Source: Serinus canaria
Lineage: Eukaryota; Chordata; Aves; Passeriformes; Fringillidae
Assembly (NCBI RefSeq): GCF_022539315.1
Contig: NC_066323.1
Coordinates: forward strand, 6,611,719-6,675,718
Direction of reading: 5' to 3'
DNA length: 64,000 nucleotides
The first letter of the stretch is position 1; every line of letters begins with the position of its first letter. Shown here piece by piece: positions 12,301-26,535 of the stretch. Below the pieces are notes generated by a model that did no database searches, had not been told where the DNA came from, and saw only the letters and a list, made by a program, of their open reading frames with translations. The position numbers and the translations under genes are program-made.

Positions 12301-15300
12301 TCCATCAGGCTCTGCTGACACGGGAACAGCTCCTGGTCACTCCTGGCCTGGGCAGCAGGCCATGGACAAAACTCCTGTGTGAGCCATTCCCAGCTCCTCT
12401 GAGCCATTCAAGGCCCTGTAACTCAGCAAAAGAAGAGGCACTTTTTAAAATGAGGCTTCTGACAGATGACAGGGAAGCAGTCGCCCCCGCACACACCTGA
12501 TTCACTCACGGCTCTGAACTGGCATTCCTTCAGGAGCTGGGATGGGCCCAGAGCTGCTGATTCAAAGACACTTGGAATAAGAGCTCAAGATTGAAAGGGT
12601 TTTGTTCCTTCCTGGCTTGGTGCTTCTTCCCTTGGACTGCTCTGCCTGCCCATGCTGAATGTCAATCAGCAGAGCAGTAGCACCTTTGCAAAGAAGCCCC
12701 AAGTATCTTGGCAAATACATTACCAAGCAAGTGGAAAAAACCCAGGGTTTCCACTGGTCCAAAGAAGAAAAGGCTGGAGTAGAGTGGTGGAGCTGAAAGC
12801 TGGACAGGGACAAAGGGCTAGAAAAAAAGCTCTACATTCTTGTCGAAGCTATAGCAGACACAGAGGTGTTTTTCCCAGAAAAGGTTTCTAAATGATGCTC
12901 ATAGTGCATCCACAGCTGATTCTCAGAGACATTTGCATCAAATATCCCTGGAAAAATTCCCATAAGGAAACTGCCAGAATGAGTTGCTAATTGCACATGC
13001 AGAGAATCTTACGTCAAAGTGGCTGTGATCAACCCAAAGTATTTCTCAAAAAAGGCAATTGCATTTTTATTCAAGTCTCTGCCACCTTATAATTGACAGC
13101 TATTTGATGTTCTTGGAATGAGTAACAGCTCAGTTTATTACGAATTTCTTAAATCCTACAGTTAGGACCAGCCTAAGTGAGCAAACAGAGAAAACTGATT
13201 TGAATTCAACAAATTCAAGTCTCCCTCTTTGATGGTCTGATGAAACTGGATCATCTTGATCTTTTGTTACTGCTGAATAGCTGGGAATAGGTTTCTTTTG
13301 CAACCTGTCAGTTTGACAGCTCCATTTAGAACAGGAGCTGTTTTCCTGATGATTTCCGTGTGAAGCTCTAAGTGACTGAGCATTTTATCATTCCATTTCA
13401 GGAAGCAAATGTTTTGTATTTACTGTGTTTAACAGCATTTTCAAGGTCAATATAACAGGATATTCCCTACAATTGTTTAAATTGTTATTAAAACATTTTG
13501 AATCTTAGAAAAAAATATAATGGTTTTAGGACGGCTGGTTAAATTCTGCAGCTCAATTGATTAGAATCCTAAATAATTCTATTCATTTAATGAAATTCAT
13601 TGCAGTTTCAAGCACATGTAACAGGGAAGAAACTCTGCCTAATTTTTTTTGCAATGCTAAAACAGAAAGAACAAATGAGCACTCAGTAATGCTAATATGG
13701 ATCCTACCATTGTCTCCACTGGGATGTAACAAAAAGATATTTATTCTTTTAAGGCTCAATCATGTTCAACAGTGCCTATTACACAGGCAGGGTAGGCTTC
13801 TCAGAGCAAGTCTGAGAAGAGGTTTGGCTGCTCTTTGGATATCTTCAAGTTTCCTGCAAGATCCCAGTGCAACAGGGAAGTAGAGAGTTGAGCAACAGAC
13901 CTGGCACAGTAACCTCATTGATCCCTCAATTATTTCTGCTAAAAGAAAGACAAATAAATATAGCAAGAGGAATTGGAGAAGTCAGGCCGTGCTGGCTAGT
14001 GTGTGCACTGCAGAAATGAGTAGCAGAGGCAGAAATGGGGTAATGTCCCTGCATGATTATCTTCAGACCACCCTGATTAGTGGCAAATAGTAGAGAGCTG
14101 GAGATCTATACAAATGTCATTAGACTGAGGGCTGTAATGTGATTTAGTGAGGTGGCTGCAGTGGTAGCTGGTCCCTTGGCACAGCAACAGATGGTGTTTT
14201 AGCAGTGTTGGTTCACCCCTGTGCTAAAGAGCAAGAACCCAGCAGAAATGTGTGAAAAAAAAGTGAAAAAAATTTGGTGAAAAACAGAGAAACAGAAAAG
14301 TGTGAGGAGGGGAGCAGGGGGTTGGTGTAATTGGCATCACCGTGTATCAAACTGGGAAATTAAACTGGCTGGGGGAGAGTCAGGGCAAAACATCCTTCAA
14401 AACCCTGCACCAGTGCAAAAGTGTTTGATCTTTCCAGTATTTAAAGAAAATAATATTTACCACTGTTCCCCCACCTTCTTTTTTTTTTTTCCTTTCATTC
14501 TTGTTCACTTTGCATTATCTTGGAGTCCCACAGGCCAGGCTGTCTCAGGCTTTCACCTGCCAGGGCAGCTCTGCAGCAGCTTCTGCTGCACAGTTTTCTT
14601 TCAGGGGCCGTTCAGTCCCAGTCCTATTGCCTGGGCTCCAGCCAGCCCTGCCCATGCTCAGATTGCTTTTCCTGGGAATTTTTTGGGCAGTTGTCTTGCC
14701 ATAAAAGGGCAATTTTTAACTCTTCTCTCAAGGGAACTGGCGAGAAACAAACTTTCTTTGGGATAATAAGAGAACGATGTTTGCAACTCTTGGAGTTGTT
14801 TTTATAATCTTAATTTAACCTGGTGATATAGCAGGATCATCTACTTCATTATACCAGGAGAGCCAGAAGCAAGTCTGTAGGAAGTTGCCCCACTCCTTTT
14901 CTACCCTTCAGCCAATTAAGAATGACTGAGCCCCTCTCTGATGATTGGCAGAGTCTGGATATGCCCAGTGCAGGACCTCAATGCATTTATAAGCAAATGG
15001 ATTTTTGTCATCAAATGACAAAGCTTTAGGAATAACTGAATCTTAGTATATTTATATCCAAACAGCTTCCATCCACAAAACCCCCTCCAAAACTGCAAAC
15101 AAAACACCAAACCACACAACACAAAAAGACAGTGAGCATATAGGACAGAAGGAGGTTAACTATTTTAAACCTTGGTTGTCAATTTCACATTGGTGATTAG
15201 GTTCTTTAAAGGCTAATTGCAGCTGAGCTCTTTTTTAACATTTTATGCTGTCTGTCATCGATCTACAAAGCACATAATATGGTTTTCTGGTTTACAACCT

Positions 15301-18300
15301 TGGTTTAATTCTGCTTGTAAACACTGGGGAACAAATGCAGCAATGTCATGCAACTGATGAGCAAGGCCCTGAAGCCCAGCTCAGAAAACCATATTCCTTC
15401 TCATTCCCATCCATCTTCTGAAGGACATCATGCAGTCACTGTTCATCTTCCTTTGTGGTCATGCTGTTCACACCAGTGGGAGGAGGCTCCCTCCTGACAA
15501 ATGACTGGGCAAAGCATCAGTGTGCCTTGAGAACACCCCCTGCCACCGTGTCCAGGCACTCTGTGTCCAGGCAGAGATGGATGGTGAAAATATTCTGGGA
15601 TGGGAGAGAGGGGAGATGGTTCACAGGCTTTGGCACTTCCTTGGAGCCCGGCAAGGTGAGCAGTAAATGATGTCAGGGATACACCTGAAGTCCGTGACAA
15701 AGCAGGGAACCAATTCCCCAGGGCTGAGGGACCTCCTAGCACGGCTGTTTCTGTGATCATGCTGCATTTGTAAATTCACTGGGGAAGCAGAGGGATTATG
15801 CACAGAAGACAGTGCTGTGCTTTCTGTTTATTCTGGACACAGAATAATACCCAGAGCTTCCTCTGAGAGCCTGCAGAGGACATGGGCTAAAAGAAAGCCT
15901 CTGAGAGGAAGTGCTGAAAAGTAAATAGGCAGCACAGGCCAGGCTGCTGAGACACTGCAGAAGTCGGGCCCTGTATCAGAGTTTTGGTCTGCACCCTGAA
16001 CATAAGCCTGGGAGGCAGAAATTGCCATATAATTATTTCTGCTATTTATAATTATATTCTTAACCTCTTTGTCCTTTTTCCTTTTTCTGATAAAGAGGAA
16101 ATAATTTATTTCCAAGAATATAAGTGGTTTTAATTCACTTAGATCAAGCCTCTTTCTTTTTCTTTTTTCTTTTCTTGTTTTTTTTTTTTTCCTGATTCAG
16201 TGCCTGACTCAGAACCATCATTCTTACCACTTCTGTCAGACTATCCCACATTTCCCAGTGGTTTTTACTACTGCAGTTTGGAAGCACTCTTTGTTCTTAC
16301 AGTCCCAGTGCCTACCAAGGCTTTTCTTTGCATGTTCTTTGACGTTTATTCCCTAGGAGCCAGATCCTTGTGTCCTTACATGTGAGCCAAATCTCCCAAT
16401 GAATTTGCAAACATGCAGGATCAGCAACTTAAACAGTTTATTTGTTCTTCGGGGTTTTCTGTGTTTGCAGGAAAAAGGACGCCTATAGGCAAACACTGCA
16501 TCACCAGGTTTCATCTGCACAAAAGGGAAGCTTAGAGAGGAAGGAAGGCACAGCAGTGCAGAGTTAATGATTAAAAAACAAAACCAGCCTTCTCAGGGTT
16601 TTTTTCTGAGAGGATGGAGGTGACAGATGCAGTTACAGGACACTAAACTTGTTTCTTGAAATACATCAAAAGACTCCTTTGCTGGGTTTGGCTCAGTGTC
16701 AGCAGTAATGGCTGATTGCAGTGTGTTGTCAGAATAATATAAATCTTTGACTGTATTTTTGAGACACCTTTCAGCTTGGATATCTACACTACATTTATAT
16801 TTAGGAACCTGGAATTTCTAATGGCCTTGCACCTCAGGCTGAGAACTGCCTGCTCCCATTCCCTTCAGCTTTGGTGTTTGTGTCAGAGGATTCTGGCCGG
16901 GCACCTTAGGAAATGTAATGGATTCACTTTATGCCCTACATATGAGTTGAGATCAGCATCAACGACCAGATCCAATCTGCAGCCATAATTCCAACAAACA
17001 GCACTGCTGACAACATGATGGCTGTGGATAAGGACTCCATCTCACAAACTTGGATATTACAGAATCTTCAAATTTCACTTTAATACAGGTGTCCCTCTTC
17101 TGATGTCAGAAATTTTATGGTGAGTAGTGTTGGTGATGAGCCAAGGTTTGACATGATCTAACCATAAAATTTTGTGAAATTTTGTGGTGAGACAGGACCA
17201 TTAATATTTTATTCTGCAGCAGAATGAAAATCTTTTTTTGCTCTCTGTCTGCTGTGCACATACAGAACAGAGGTATTGCTACGGATCAGTGGATTTTCCA
17301 GCCAGAGAAATTACTCTGATCTCTCAGTCTGGCATTTTACAGCAACAGCCAAATGTACTCCCTGATATGTAGTGCATCAGATCCCTTAACTTGCAGATAT
17401 TAATTTGGATTACATGTGTGTAGCCTTAGGTGGACAAGCCCTCAGCTTGCAGTGCATGTGAAACATCACGTTTCTTCTGCAGATATGCCAGTGACCCACA
17501 CCAATGGACACATGCCTCATTTCCAGTCTGACTCTATCTGCACTCAGCTTCCTGCTATTGCATCCAAGCACATTCCAGAAATACATTTTGTTGAATTGTT
17601 CATCATTTCAGTGGGATAGAGTTTGGGATATGTCATACTGATTAATATGTACTTCCACAGGTGTTTTACAAAGACTTTTCTGTTGATTATTTAGATCCAC
17701 TGTTCTTATATTTTCTACAAAAATAAGTAGATCCATTCACAGACATGTACCCAGTTTTGTTTTCTAGACTGCTTCAGTTTCAGCTGAGATCATTTCCATC
17801 GCTGGCAGGTCCATTTGAACACAAAAAAGCAAAGGACAGGGGTCTGACTGCTCAGCTGAAGTCAGCGGCCACAAGGCTCAGGCACTTCTGCCTCTTGCTG
17901 GGAGTGTTTTGTACACCTCTGCATTCAACCTTGAAAACAGAACATAGGAGACAGTGCCACCACCTACAGAAGTTTATGCCACATCAGCACCCCTTTGCCA
18001 GCATTCCAACAGAAAATCACATTTTGCAAAGGCTATTTCCCCCTGCTGACATTAAAATCAGTGTCAAGGCCATCAGGGAAAGCATCAAGCAGACACGAAG
18101 TCTGCCACAAGATCTCAGCTGTTTGTGCTGCTGCCTGAGCCTTTATCCCTGATGGCATCCCTCAGAGCAGAGAGAATCATCCTTTTATGAGGAAATTCAG
18201 ATAAATCCGTGCTAGAACAGCACAATGCTCTGGAACACTGAAACAGCTTGTGAGTGTAAAAATCATTCACCAGTACAAAACCAGGGCGTTGCTGCATTGT

Positions 18301-18560
18301 CTGCAGGAGACAGCGACGTTCAGCCCTCGGGGGAAACAGCAAGGAAAAATGAATGCAGCAGGAAATCTTTCTAAACAAGAAGTTGGCCACATGCTGAGAG
18401 CCATATGCACTTTATTTTATAAAAGCTTCCCTGTATTTCTATCCCTTATTATCATTCTCTTTAAAGGTGCTGCTCCCTCAGGTAAGAGTCACCTAAACAT
18501 GGTCCTCTTCCTAAAAATAAATAAAACTCACAAACCCTTGGAATGAGGAAATATTCCTCT
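9314..18560. other. Intergenic DNA without recognised features
   Basis: Over 9 kb with no coding exon or dispersed repeat I can name. The longest open frames, near 9571-10041, 14302-14766 and 17745-18152, have no recognisable domain, and their composition is what chance frames in this DNA give. Low-complexity T/C-rich runs occur near 14479-14493 and 16150-16192. An ancient unrecognised repeat or lncRNA exon cannot be excluded. Confidence 0.4.
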
Positions 18561-18562
18561 AT

Positions 18563-18596
18563 TTTTATTATTATTATTATTATTATATTATATTTT
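18563..18596. repeat. (ATT)n microsatellite
   Basis: About nine tandem TTA/ATT triplets followed by an imperfect TATTATATT tail. Confidence 0.88.
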
Positions 18597-21500
18597 ACCC
18601 CTCTGGACACTAACATTGTATATAGAATTTCTTACATCTTATTTTTCTTTTGTTTGGTGCCTGTTTTGCAGGCTGAAGAAAATGACTGTAAATCAGTTTG
18701 CATTCAAAACACCACACTTGCACCTAAAAGAACAGGATATTACACCATTAAAAATAAGATTCAGTATAATGGAAAAATTTTCTGAGTGACAGCATTGCAC
18801 CTTTTGAGTCATAAATTCTCATTTTTATAGGACAAAAGGGACTATCACTATCACTGTCTGAATTCCTACATAACAGAGACAAGGTAATTTTAGACAATTC
18901 CTACGTCAGTCCTGCCTTCTGATCTGCAAGAAAAACTTCTACTTTACATGTCACACCCTGCAAGCAGAATACCCAGGGATTCTTTATCTTTACCCATAAC
19001 AATTATCACACAGATTTACAAAAAACTGATAAGCAATAGGGCAGCATCAAATCCTAGTTCTAAACAAATTTGAACACAGATGAATCTGCACACAGAAATA
19101 ACAATAGGATGGCAGTATCTTTTAGAGACATTGTCTTTTACAGGCTAAGCACAGGGGAAAATCAAACTATTTCATACTTCACAAAGTTCCTGTAATTGGA
19201 TCTTGCAAAATGGCTAAATGCTGTACTGGATCTGTTGCTTCATTAGCACACTCTGACATCCTGCAGCAGCACATCCATCAGGCCCCTCATTCCCTCTGGG
19301 GAAGGCTCAGGATCAGCAGACCTGGGGGCTTTGCTGTTCCCTGGCTGCAAACCAGGGAGGTTGGGGCCAGGGTGCCAAATCTGGAGGGAGAACAGGCTGT
19401 CCTCCCTGCTAAGGGGGCCAGTGATAGTTGCAAGTGATTTCTGATGGCTTTGAATCACTGTGAAGCTGGTGTGGGTGAGTACAGAGGGGTGAGACAAAGA
19501 TTACACTTGGGCCAAGGGAGCTTCAGGCCAGTTTGTAACTTGTAATGAGAATCTCTGGTGTTTGTCTGGGACAGTCACAGCTTTATATTTCTACCCCTGC
19601 CTGTCTTTATACAGTCAGTTAAGAAGTGTAAAAAATATTGTTAGGAGTAGCTCGGGTTAGAAGATCTCCTAAGAGCATTGGTAGACCTAGTTGAACATTT
19701 CTGTGCATGACCTAATTAGTATAAAAAAACCCAAGATGAGATTTTCAAAGATAGTGAGACACCCAGTCCTGTGTTAATCTTAACTTTCACCTTATATAGC
19801 TTCTGTATTTATATGTGGTTTCTTTTAATTAGATCAACCCTAATTTGGAGCAGTTTAATATCTGAAAGACCTTATTAATACCACAGAAACATTCAACAGA
19901 AGTTTGCCTTACAAAAGTGGAAGTAAGTTGACACCTGAAAATATGACCTCTGTCTTCAAGCCTGCCTTAGCTCATAAATCTGTGATCAAGGCCTAAAGGT
20001 TGTAACATTTATGCCAAATAGCCCCAAAGCACAGGATGAGCAGGATACTTTCCTGAACTTGAAGACTGGAGGCACCATCTATGTCCACATGTAGTTTTTA
20101 CTGAACGCTTCATTTTGCAAAATTAGTATTGCTTTATTGTGTTTTATCTTTTAAAAGGGCTGTGATTATACTGGCAGTAACACTGACATGGTTCCTGTGA
20201 ATCCCACAGTTACAGTAAGGGCTGCAAAACACAGGTCACTCAGATCAGATAACCCAAACAGTGGGAAATAAACATAAAAAGCTCACTTACCATGACAGTT
20301 CTGGAATTACACCAGGGATGAACTTGTCTCTGTGGGCTCTCCCAGCTCACAATTCCTAAAGCATCACCTGCACCGGGGTGATGCCCAGCGTTGCTGCCCT
20401 TGCATTTGAACAGAAAGCCCCTCAGCTGAGCTCAAGCTCTGTGCCCCCCATCCACTGGTGGTTTAAGCAGACATTTGATTTTTCTATTCTGTGTTTGCCT
20501 GTACCTATTCATAGCAGCTAATAGCTGCCACCCTCGGGGCTGTGATGTCAGCACGCTGTGCACCCACGGGAGCTCTCCCGAGCCCTGGGCTGAGCTGGCT
20601 CCTCAGGCAGGGCCAGGCACTGGCACCACCACAGCCCAGCTCAGACACACCAAACAGGAGGAAGCTCATCTCAGTTAAAGAAATCTCCTTCTCTCTTAAG
20701 TAATCTGCAGGCATGATTTGAAAATGGCTTTATTTTAAGGCTGCTGAGTACTTTGTGCAGTACTAATAAAAGCACAGCCTTGCTGGCTATCCTCCTGTCA
20801 GTGTCACAGGCAAAAGTTTGGTACACTTTTGGAATTAACACCATTCACTATACACATCACATAGAAAGCCACTGAACAGGCAAGGAATGGCAGCCCAGCT
20901 TTGTTAGTGATCTCAGCAGAGAGGCTACAGTGATCATGGACACTGAACCTTTCCACTCACCAGTATTTGCTTCCAGTGTATTTAAGGATTCATCAGCCTG
21001 GAAACCTCCATTTGGTTGGGTACATGAGGCATTTCTAATTCACCTTCAAAAGATGAAGCTCCACTCCCTTGCTTAACATATAGCTCTACTTTACACCTCT
21101 CACATTTAAGTTAATTTTTCTGAAAATAGCTACACCCAATACCCCAGAGAAATTAACACTCCTTGTAAGATGGTACCAACGTTTCCTTCAGATTGTTAAA
21201 AAACTCTCACCTTCCAGGACTGCATTATGTTTTCTACCCCAATTATATTCCAATCTTTATCACATTCATCCTTCCACTGAAAAGTGCACTCAGGTTTGTT
21301 CCCACCTCTGCTACTTCCAGTTCACAAAGCCCCAGGTTACAGGTGAGGCTATTACTGAACCCAGAGCATCTGCTTTGTACAGTATGAGACTTATTTGTAT
21401 GACATCATCAGCAAGCTGGTAAAAAAAGTTAGCCTAATCCTTTCTACACATCAACTCAGTCTTCCTCGACATTGGCAATGCCTCCAAATGTGTCTAACCC

Positions 21501-23990
21501 AGGAACTTCACCTCACCACACTGGGAAATATATTAAATAGACCAGAGAAACACCACTAGCAACATTTCTCCAGCCTTGCCACTTTCTTTGGGATAGAACT
21601 TTAGCCATCTCACAGTTCTTGTGTTCACCACTTCCAAATTCAAACTCCCTATGGGGTATCAGTTGCTGGGTAAATGGAGGAACCTCACCCTGCATTATAT
21701 TTTCCCAGGTTCAAGAACACAAATTTGTCCTTGTTGAACTGCCTAAGGAAGGAAAAGTGGTTTCAGCTGTGGGGCAGAGCCCAGCACTTGTGGCAGCCAG
21801 AGCAGCCCCTGGGCTGGGGCCCTGTGAGCAGTGCCCTGCTCTGCAGAGTGGCCCTTGGTCCCTGTCCCCAGCAGTCCTGGTCACTCGTGCTCCAAGCACA
21901 GCTGTGAGCTCCCAAGGTGGCTCACCAGAGCTCTCTGCTCTTCCTGGGATTTCCCTGGCTCTGGGATTCCCCCTGGCACCTCACCCAGGGCTCAGGCACA
22001 GGAGGTGCCCCTGCCCCAGGTGCCTCCAGGAGTATTTACAGTGAACCCAGACTGTAAACACTGCACACACTTCCTGGTGACATTATCAGCTGAGCTGGAT
22101 CTCCTCTCTATAAAGGGTCACTTAATTTGAGGAGGAAGTTTCTTCTCACTGCTTTATTTAGGGATGGTGGATGCTGATGCAAGATCTGGTGATGAATGTC
22201 AGCCAATGTCAGCTTTCTTGTACCATATTATTGTCATTGTTCCCCTGCTTCATTTGGTCTAAAAATAGCTTCCTAGTACTATTATGTTACCAGGTCAGGC
22301 TTTTTTATGGACAAATACACAGGAAAAAAGCATGTGCTCATATTTTTAATTCCTGGTTGCAGCACTAAGTAAAACATACAGTGAATATCAGGATCAAATT
22401 ATAGCATCTGTCTGTTAGGATTTGTTGGTATAGAGCTGTCACCCACACGGCTCCTTGTCTGGTATTAAACAAGACAAGTGCAACAGAGAAACATGAGAAG
22501 TGTTAATAGTGCTGCAAGTCAGCTGCAAAGAACTTCCAAAGCTAGGCCCTGGATGCAAAATTTTCAGCAATTAATTGAGAATTGTATTTTTAACAATAAA
22601 TTTTAAAACTTCTTTTTTAAGTTAAAAAAGCTATCTGTTTTAATGAAAAGCCAAATTTTGCATATCTTTCTTTCCAAGAAAAAATACTGCTTTCTTATTA
22701 AATCAGATATGGCACAAAAACTGTCGCTCTTGGTTTGGCTATGAACCTTGCTCTGTTTTTCAGAGATGTTATTGAGCTACACAAAACAAGTTATGGTTTT
22801 GCCAGGGGCTTTTATGAAAGTTAACCCTGATTAGAGAAATAATCTCCCTGTCTAGGTAGGAACATAGAGGAGAGTCTCTGACTTGGTTCAAAGTGCAATG
22901 CACAGACCTAAGATCAGCTCTGCCCTTCAGACAAATGATTGAACCTCCCCACACCAGGTCTGTGTGTCACATAAAGGGCAGAAAGAGAAGCCTGAGGGGA
23001 CAAAGGAAGTTTCCCAAGGAAAGAGCATTGTCAGTTTGGGTACAGAGTTGCCTCTGCAGTGGCCCTGCTTGGGCTGTGTTTACCACCAGCCCAGGGGCTC
23101 AGGGCAGGCACTTCACCCAAGATTCCCACAAAATCACTGAGGGGTGTCCAGCTCCTCCAGAGGTGCTTCAGAGCAGAAGCCATACGTGTGGACTCTGGAT
23201 TTCTAAAATAACATCCTCTATTTTTAATCTTTCAATAGTCCAGGAAAAATTGCCTTCCTCATTTAGGCACCTGTGTTAGGCATGCAAGGTCAGGAACAGG
23301 AATTGCTCATCTCTTTCCCTGAGCCTCTGCACCCCATCTCTGTCACTATCACCAGTTTGGCTGAAGCTGAAGTAGCAGATTTTATCAGAGCAGTAACTGG
23401 TTCAACCACCCTCTTCCTGCTCTGACACTTCTGGTTGTTTGCATGCCTAAACAGCACCTCAGTCTTTGATCCCCTCTGGAGAGCATGCGCTCTCAATGGG
23501 ACTATTTTTAGTTCTGTGTCTGTGACCACCTCCTCCAAGATGAAAGAGCATGGGATGACAATGCCTACGTGGGTTTGTGGACTGCTTTCATCCTGAGTCG
23601 TGGAAATCCTTTTACAGGAATAGCACACTGCATTTCTATAGACACACAGTGACTGTTAGTCTCCTGGACTTCACCTGAATATCAATTTATTTACTTGTAA
23701 TTTGTCACACTTTGCTAAAATCATTTCCCATTTCTGAGAAGAGAGCACACTGATTAATAAAAACTCCAGTCCACTGCTGGTCCTTCCTACTGTGATTTGT
23801 GAGCATAGAACACATTGATACATTTTCCTGTAACAAGTGACACAGAAAAGTGGCTTAAACTTTTTAAACAGAAAAATTATAACAAAATTCTTATGATAAG
23901 TCAGTACATTATGCATGGGATTGACCTTCGTTATAAAACACATTGAGATCTGTGAATGAAAACTACTAAATAAAAACTAATTATTATCTT
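18597..23990. other. Intergenic DNA without recognised features
   Basis: No gene or identifiable repeat. A locally GC-richer patch around 21770-22030 supports a 141-codon open frame (21619-22044, plus) with no similarity to any family I know, and I treat it as chance. Confidence 0.4.
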
Positions 23991-23991
23991 T

Positions 23992-24295
23992 TAGGTTGGA
24001 AAAGACCTCTCAGATGATTGAGTCCAACCTTTAACTTCTCACTGCCAAGTCCACCACTCACCCATGTCCCCAGGTGCCACAGCTCCACATCCTTTAAGTA
24101 CATCTGGGGCTGGTGACTCATCCACTGCCCTGGGCACCTGTGCCAGGACGTGACAATCCTTTCCACGAAGAAACTCTTCCAAATATCCAGTTTAAACCTC
24201 CCCTGGTGCACCTTGAGGCCATTTCCTCTTTTATTATCACTCACTGTTTGGGAGAAGAGACCACCACCCACCTCACTACACCCTCCTTTATGTCA
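23992..24295 (-). mobile_element. CR1 LINE 3' fragment, minus orientation
   Basis: The plus strand reads as the reverse complement of a CR1 3' region: TAGGTTGGAAAAGACCTCTC, GATTGAGTCCAACC, a CACTGCCAAGTCCACCACTC segment, CTTTCCACGAAGAAACTCTT and AACCTCCCCTGGTGCACCTT, ending in a GGGAGAAGAGACCACC segment. About 300 bp are left, diverged and non-coding. The 3' end of the element is at the left. Confidence 0.9.
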
Positions 24296-26510
24296 CTGAG
24301 TACTCTAGTGCTGCTCTGTGACAAATCCGAGCTTTACTTGAAACCTACCTCCTCATCTGTGTGTTACCATATTTCTTCAAAGAAATTTGCTATTTAAGAG
24401 CCTGAACGCCTGAAAACAGAATTACTATTTGCTCTCACATCAATTTTCCTCTGTACTACAAAGTGAATGAAAACAAAGCAGATACAAATGGACAGTTTTA
24501 TTGTCAAGCTGATTGGATTTTATAAAGCCATTGAGAAATTTATTTTAATAATTTATACCCTGTACTTCTGTAAGACCAAAAATATTGCCCTAAATTCTGT
24601 AAGATTTCAGCTTTTTCTTGACAACCCCCCGACCCCCCTGCTCCTTTTGGATGGTTTTTAGTCTTTTTTTAAACTTCTTTAACAGGCAAACTGAATCCTG
24701 CCTCTTGACAGCATACCAACATACCTAAAACAAGAAAGTGTATGTGCTGAATGCTTCTTTTGCTACAAGCCTCAGATCAAATCTCTGATGAGAAAAACAC
24801 ATTCTTTTTTGAAAGCTGAAACACGTCAGCAAATGCTGCTGCAATATATCTGCTTTACTATAAAGAAAAGCCTCTTAAGAAAGGGCTGTGAATTCACATT
24901 CCCAATCCAAACTGTGCGTCACACTCTGAATTTCCTGGTCTGATAGCACCACTGAAATGCCTCCCAGAGACTCAATTCAGCCTTGCACAGGTTTATGTGG
25001 CCAGCAGAGAATTGAGGAAACCCCACAGCAGGGTCTAATGGCTCTGACAGCTTCTGTGCTAATTCCCAGATTCCTTCCACACAGAACACAGCCAGCGAAA
25101 GGAGCGTTCCTCAAAAACAAATGTTTCAGAGGAAGATGAAAGAATCCCTACCCAAAGCAGGCAATTCAGAAGTAGTCCAGCCTCTAAATGACATTTCCTT
25201 TGAGCCTCCATTGAACATGAATGATTACAACTCTACATTTCTAACTTGTTTTATGATGTTCTTTCTACATTACATCACACTACCCGGTGTATAAAAACAA
25301 TGGAATGAAAGCCTCTAATTTTAGCTGTCATAAGTTAAAGAATAAATGGCAGCAGAAGCTTTCACACATAATTGCAGGATTTTGGGTGACTACAGAAAAA
25401 TTTCTCTTTTCTGTACATGCAAAAATGCTCAACCCTTCAAGCAAAATTTCAGTATAAAGTTGTGTGTGCTGAGGAGTTAATGGTGAAGGTGTCACTGTGC
25501 TCAGAAATAGAGCCAACTTTCCCATGTCACATTCAGCTTATTAATAACCCATCATTTCTGTCGCAATGGCACATGTCTCTCCACTCCCTGTTATTGTTAT
25601 GCAACTGGAAGAGCTTTCAGAATCTCTCCTGGCTGAGCTTGAACAGGTAAACTGTAAAATCCAGCTTGAATTGAGCTTCATGCTGAAATCCTACTGCAAT
25701 TCACCCGATGAATGCTGAGTGACATAGAGTATGCAATTATGCAAGAAGAGTGTTTGCAACAAGCCATCTTGGAAGTACTTCCATTTGTGAGAGGATTTTT
25801 TCATATTCTGAATCTGAATACATTAAAAAGCCTGTAATCACTTAATAGAGTCAAATCTGCAATTCTTAATTCTGAATATCTTCTATAACGAAATGAGCTC
25901 CTCAATTCTTGTGATTAACTTGCAAACAAAGCCAAATACAAGAAGCTGGCTCAGAAAAATCAATGCAGGAAATCACTGCCAGATTTCTCATAAATATTTC
26001 TGCCTTAGAAACCACTGGAATTTACACTCTCTTTATCACACATTGTATAGGACTACATGCAATTACAGCACTTCCTACACAAAATAATACAGATCTGGAT
26101 AAGATCTTGCATAAATGGATATGAAAAGTCTATGCAACCTCCTGGCAAATTGCCCAAGTGGCCCTTGTGCTTAGAAAACAGTGCATTGATCTCATCTGGT
26201 CTCTGTGTCTACATGTGTATGCCAATATTGCCACAAAGCTGCTTTGTTTAGATGTGCATTTTCATGACCTTGAAGCTCAGGATAATGTATTTCTCATTCT
26301 ATTCAGCATCTTCACACAAGGGTATCTACAATTGTTATAAAACATCTCCAGTCGGAGAAGTGGGGGGAAAAAAAGGGACTTGGACTGCTCAGTTTCTAAA
26401 TTAAGCTACATCTGAAGTTAAAAATAGCCCTTCCAACTGAAGATGCTGTGCTGCCTGAATTTAAATAGCCTGCTTCTTTCCCTGACAGATAACATTTATT
26501 GTGTTCTCTG
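24296..26510. other. Intergenic DNA without recognised features
   Basis: AT-rich, with only short open frames and no repeat recognised. Confidence 0.4.
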
Positions 26511-26511
26511 C

Positions 26512-26535
26512 TAAAAAAAAAAAAAAAAAAAAAAA
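26512..26535. repeat. Poly(A) run
   Basis: An uninterrupted run of about 23 adenines. I find no retrocopied coding sequence directly upstream, so it is treated as a simple repeat and not as the tail of a processed pseudogene. Confidence 0.85.

Noticed and set aside
17110..17172. 12-bp inverted repeat AAATTTTATGGT / ACCATAAAATTT
   Set aside because: AT-rich 12-bp arms 39 bp apart are expected about once by chance in a window this size.
17745..18152. 135-codon open frame in the intergenic region
   Set aside because: No recognisable family, no splice-site support and no codon pattern different from the surrounding DNA.
26512..26535. Poly(A) run considered as the tail of a processed pseudogene
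   Set aside because: No coding-like sequence or target-site duplication found upstream.
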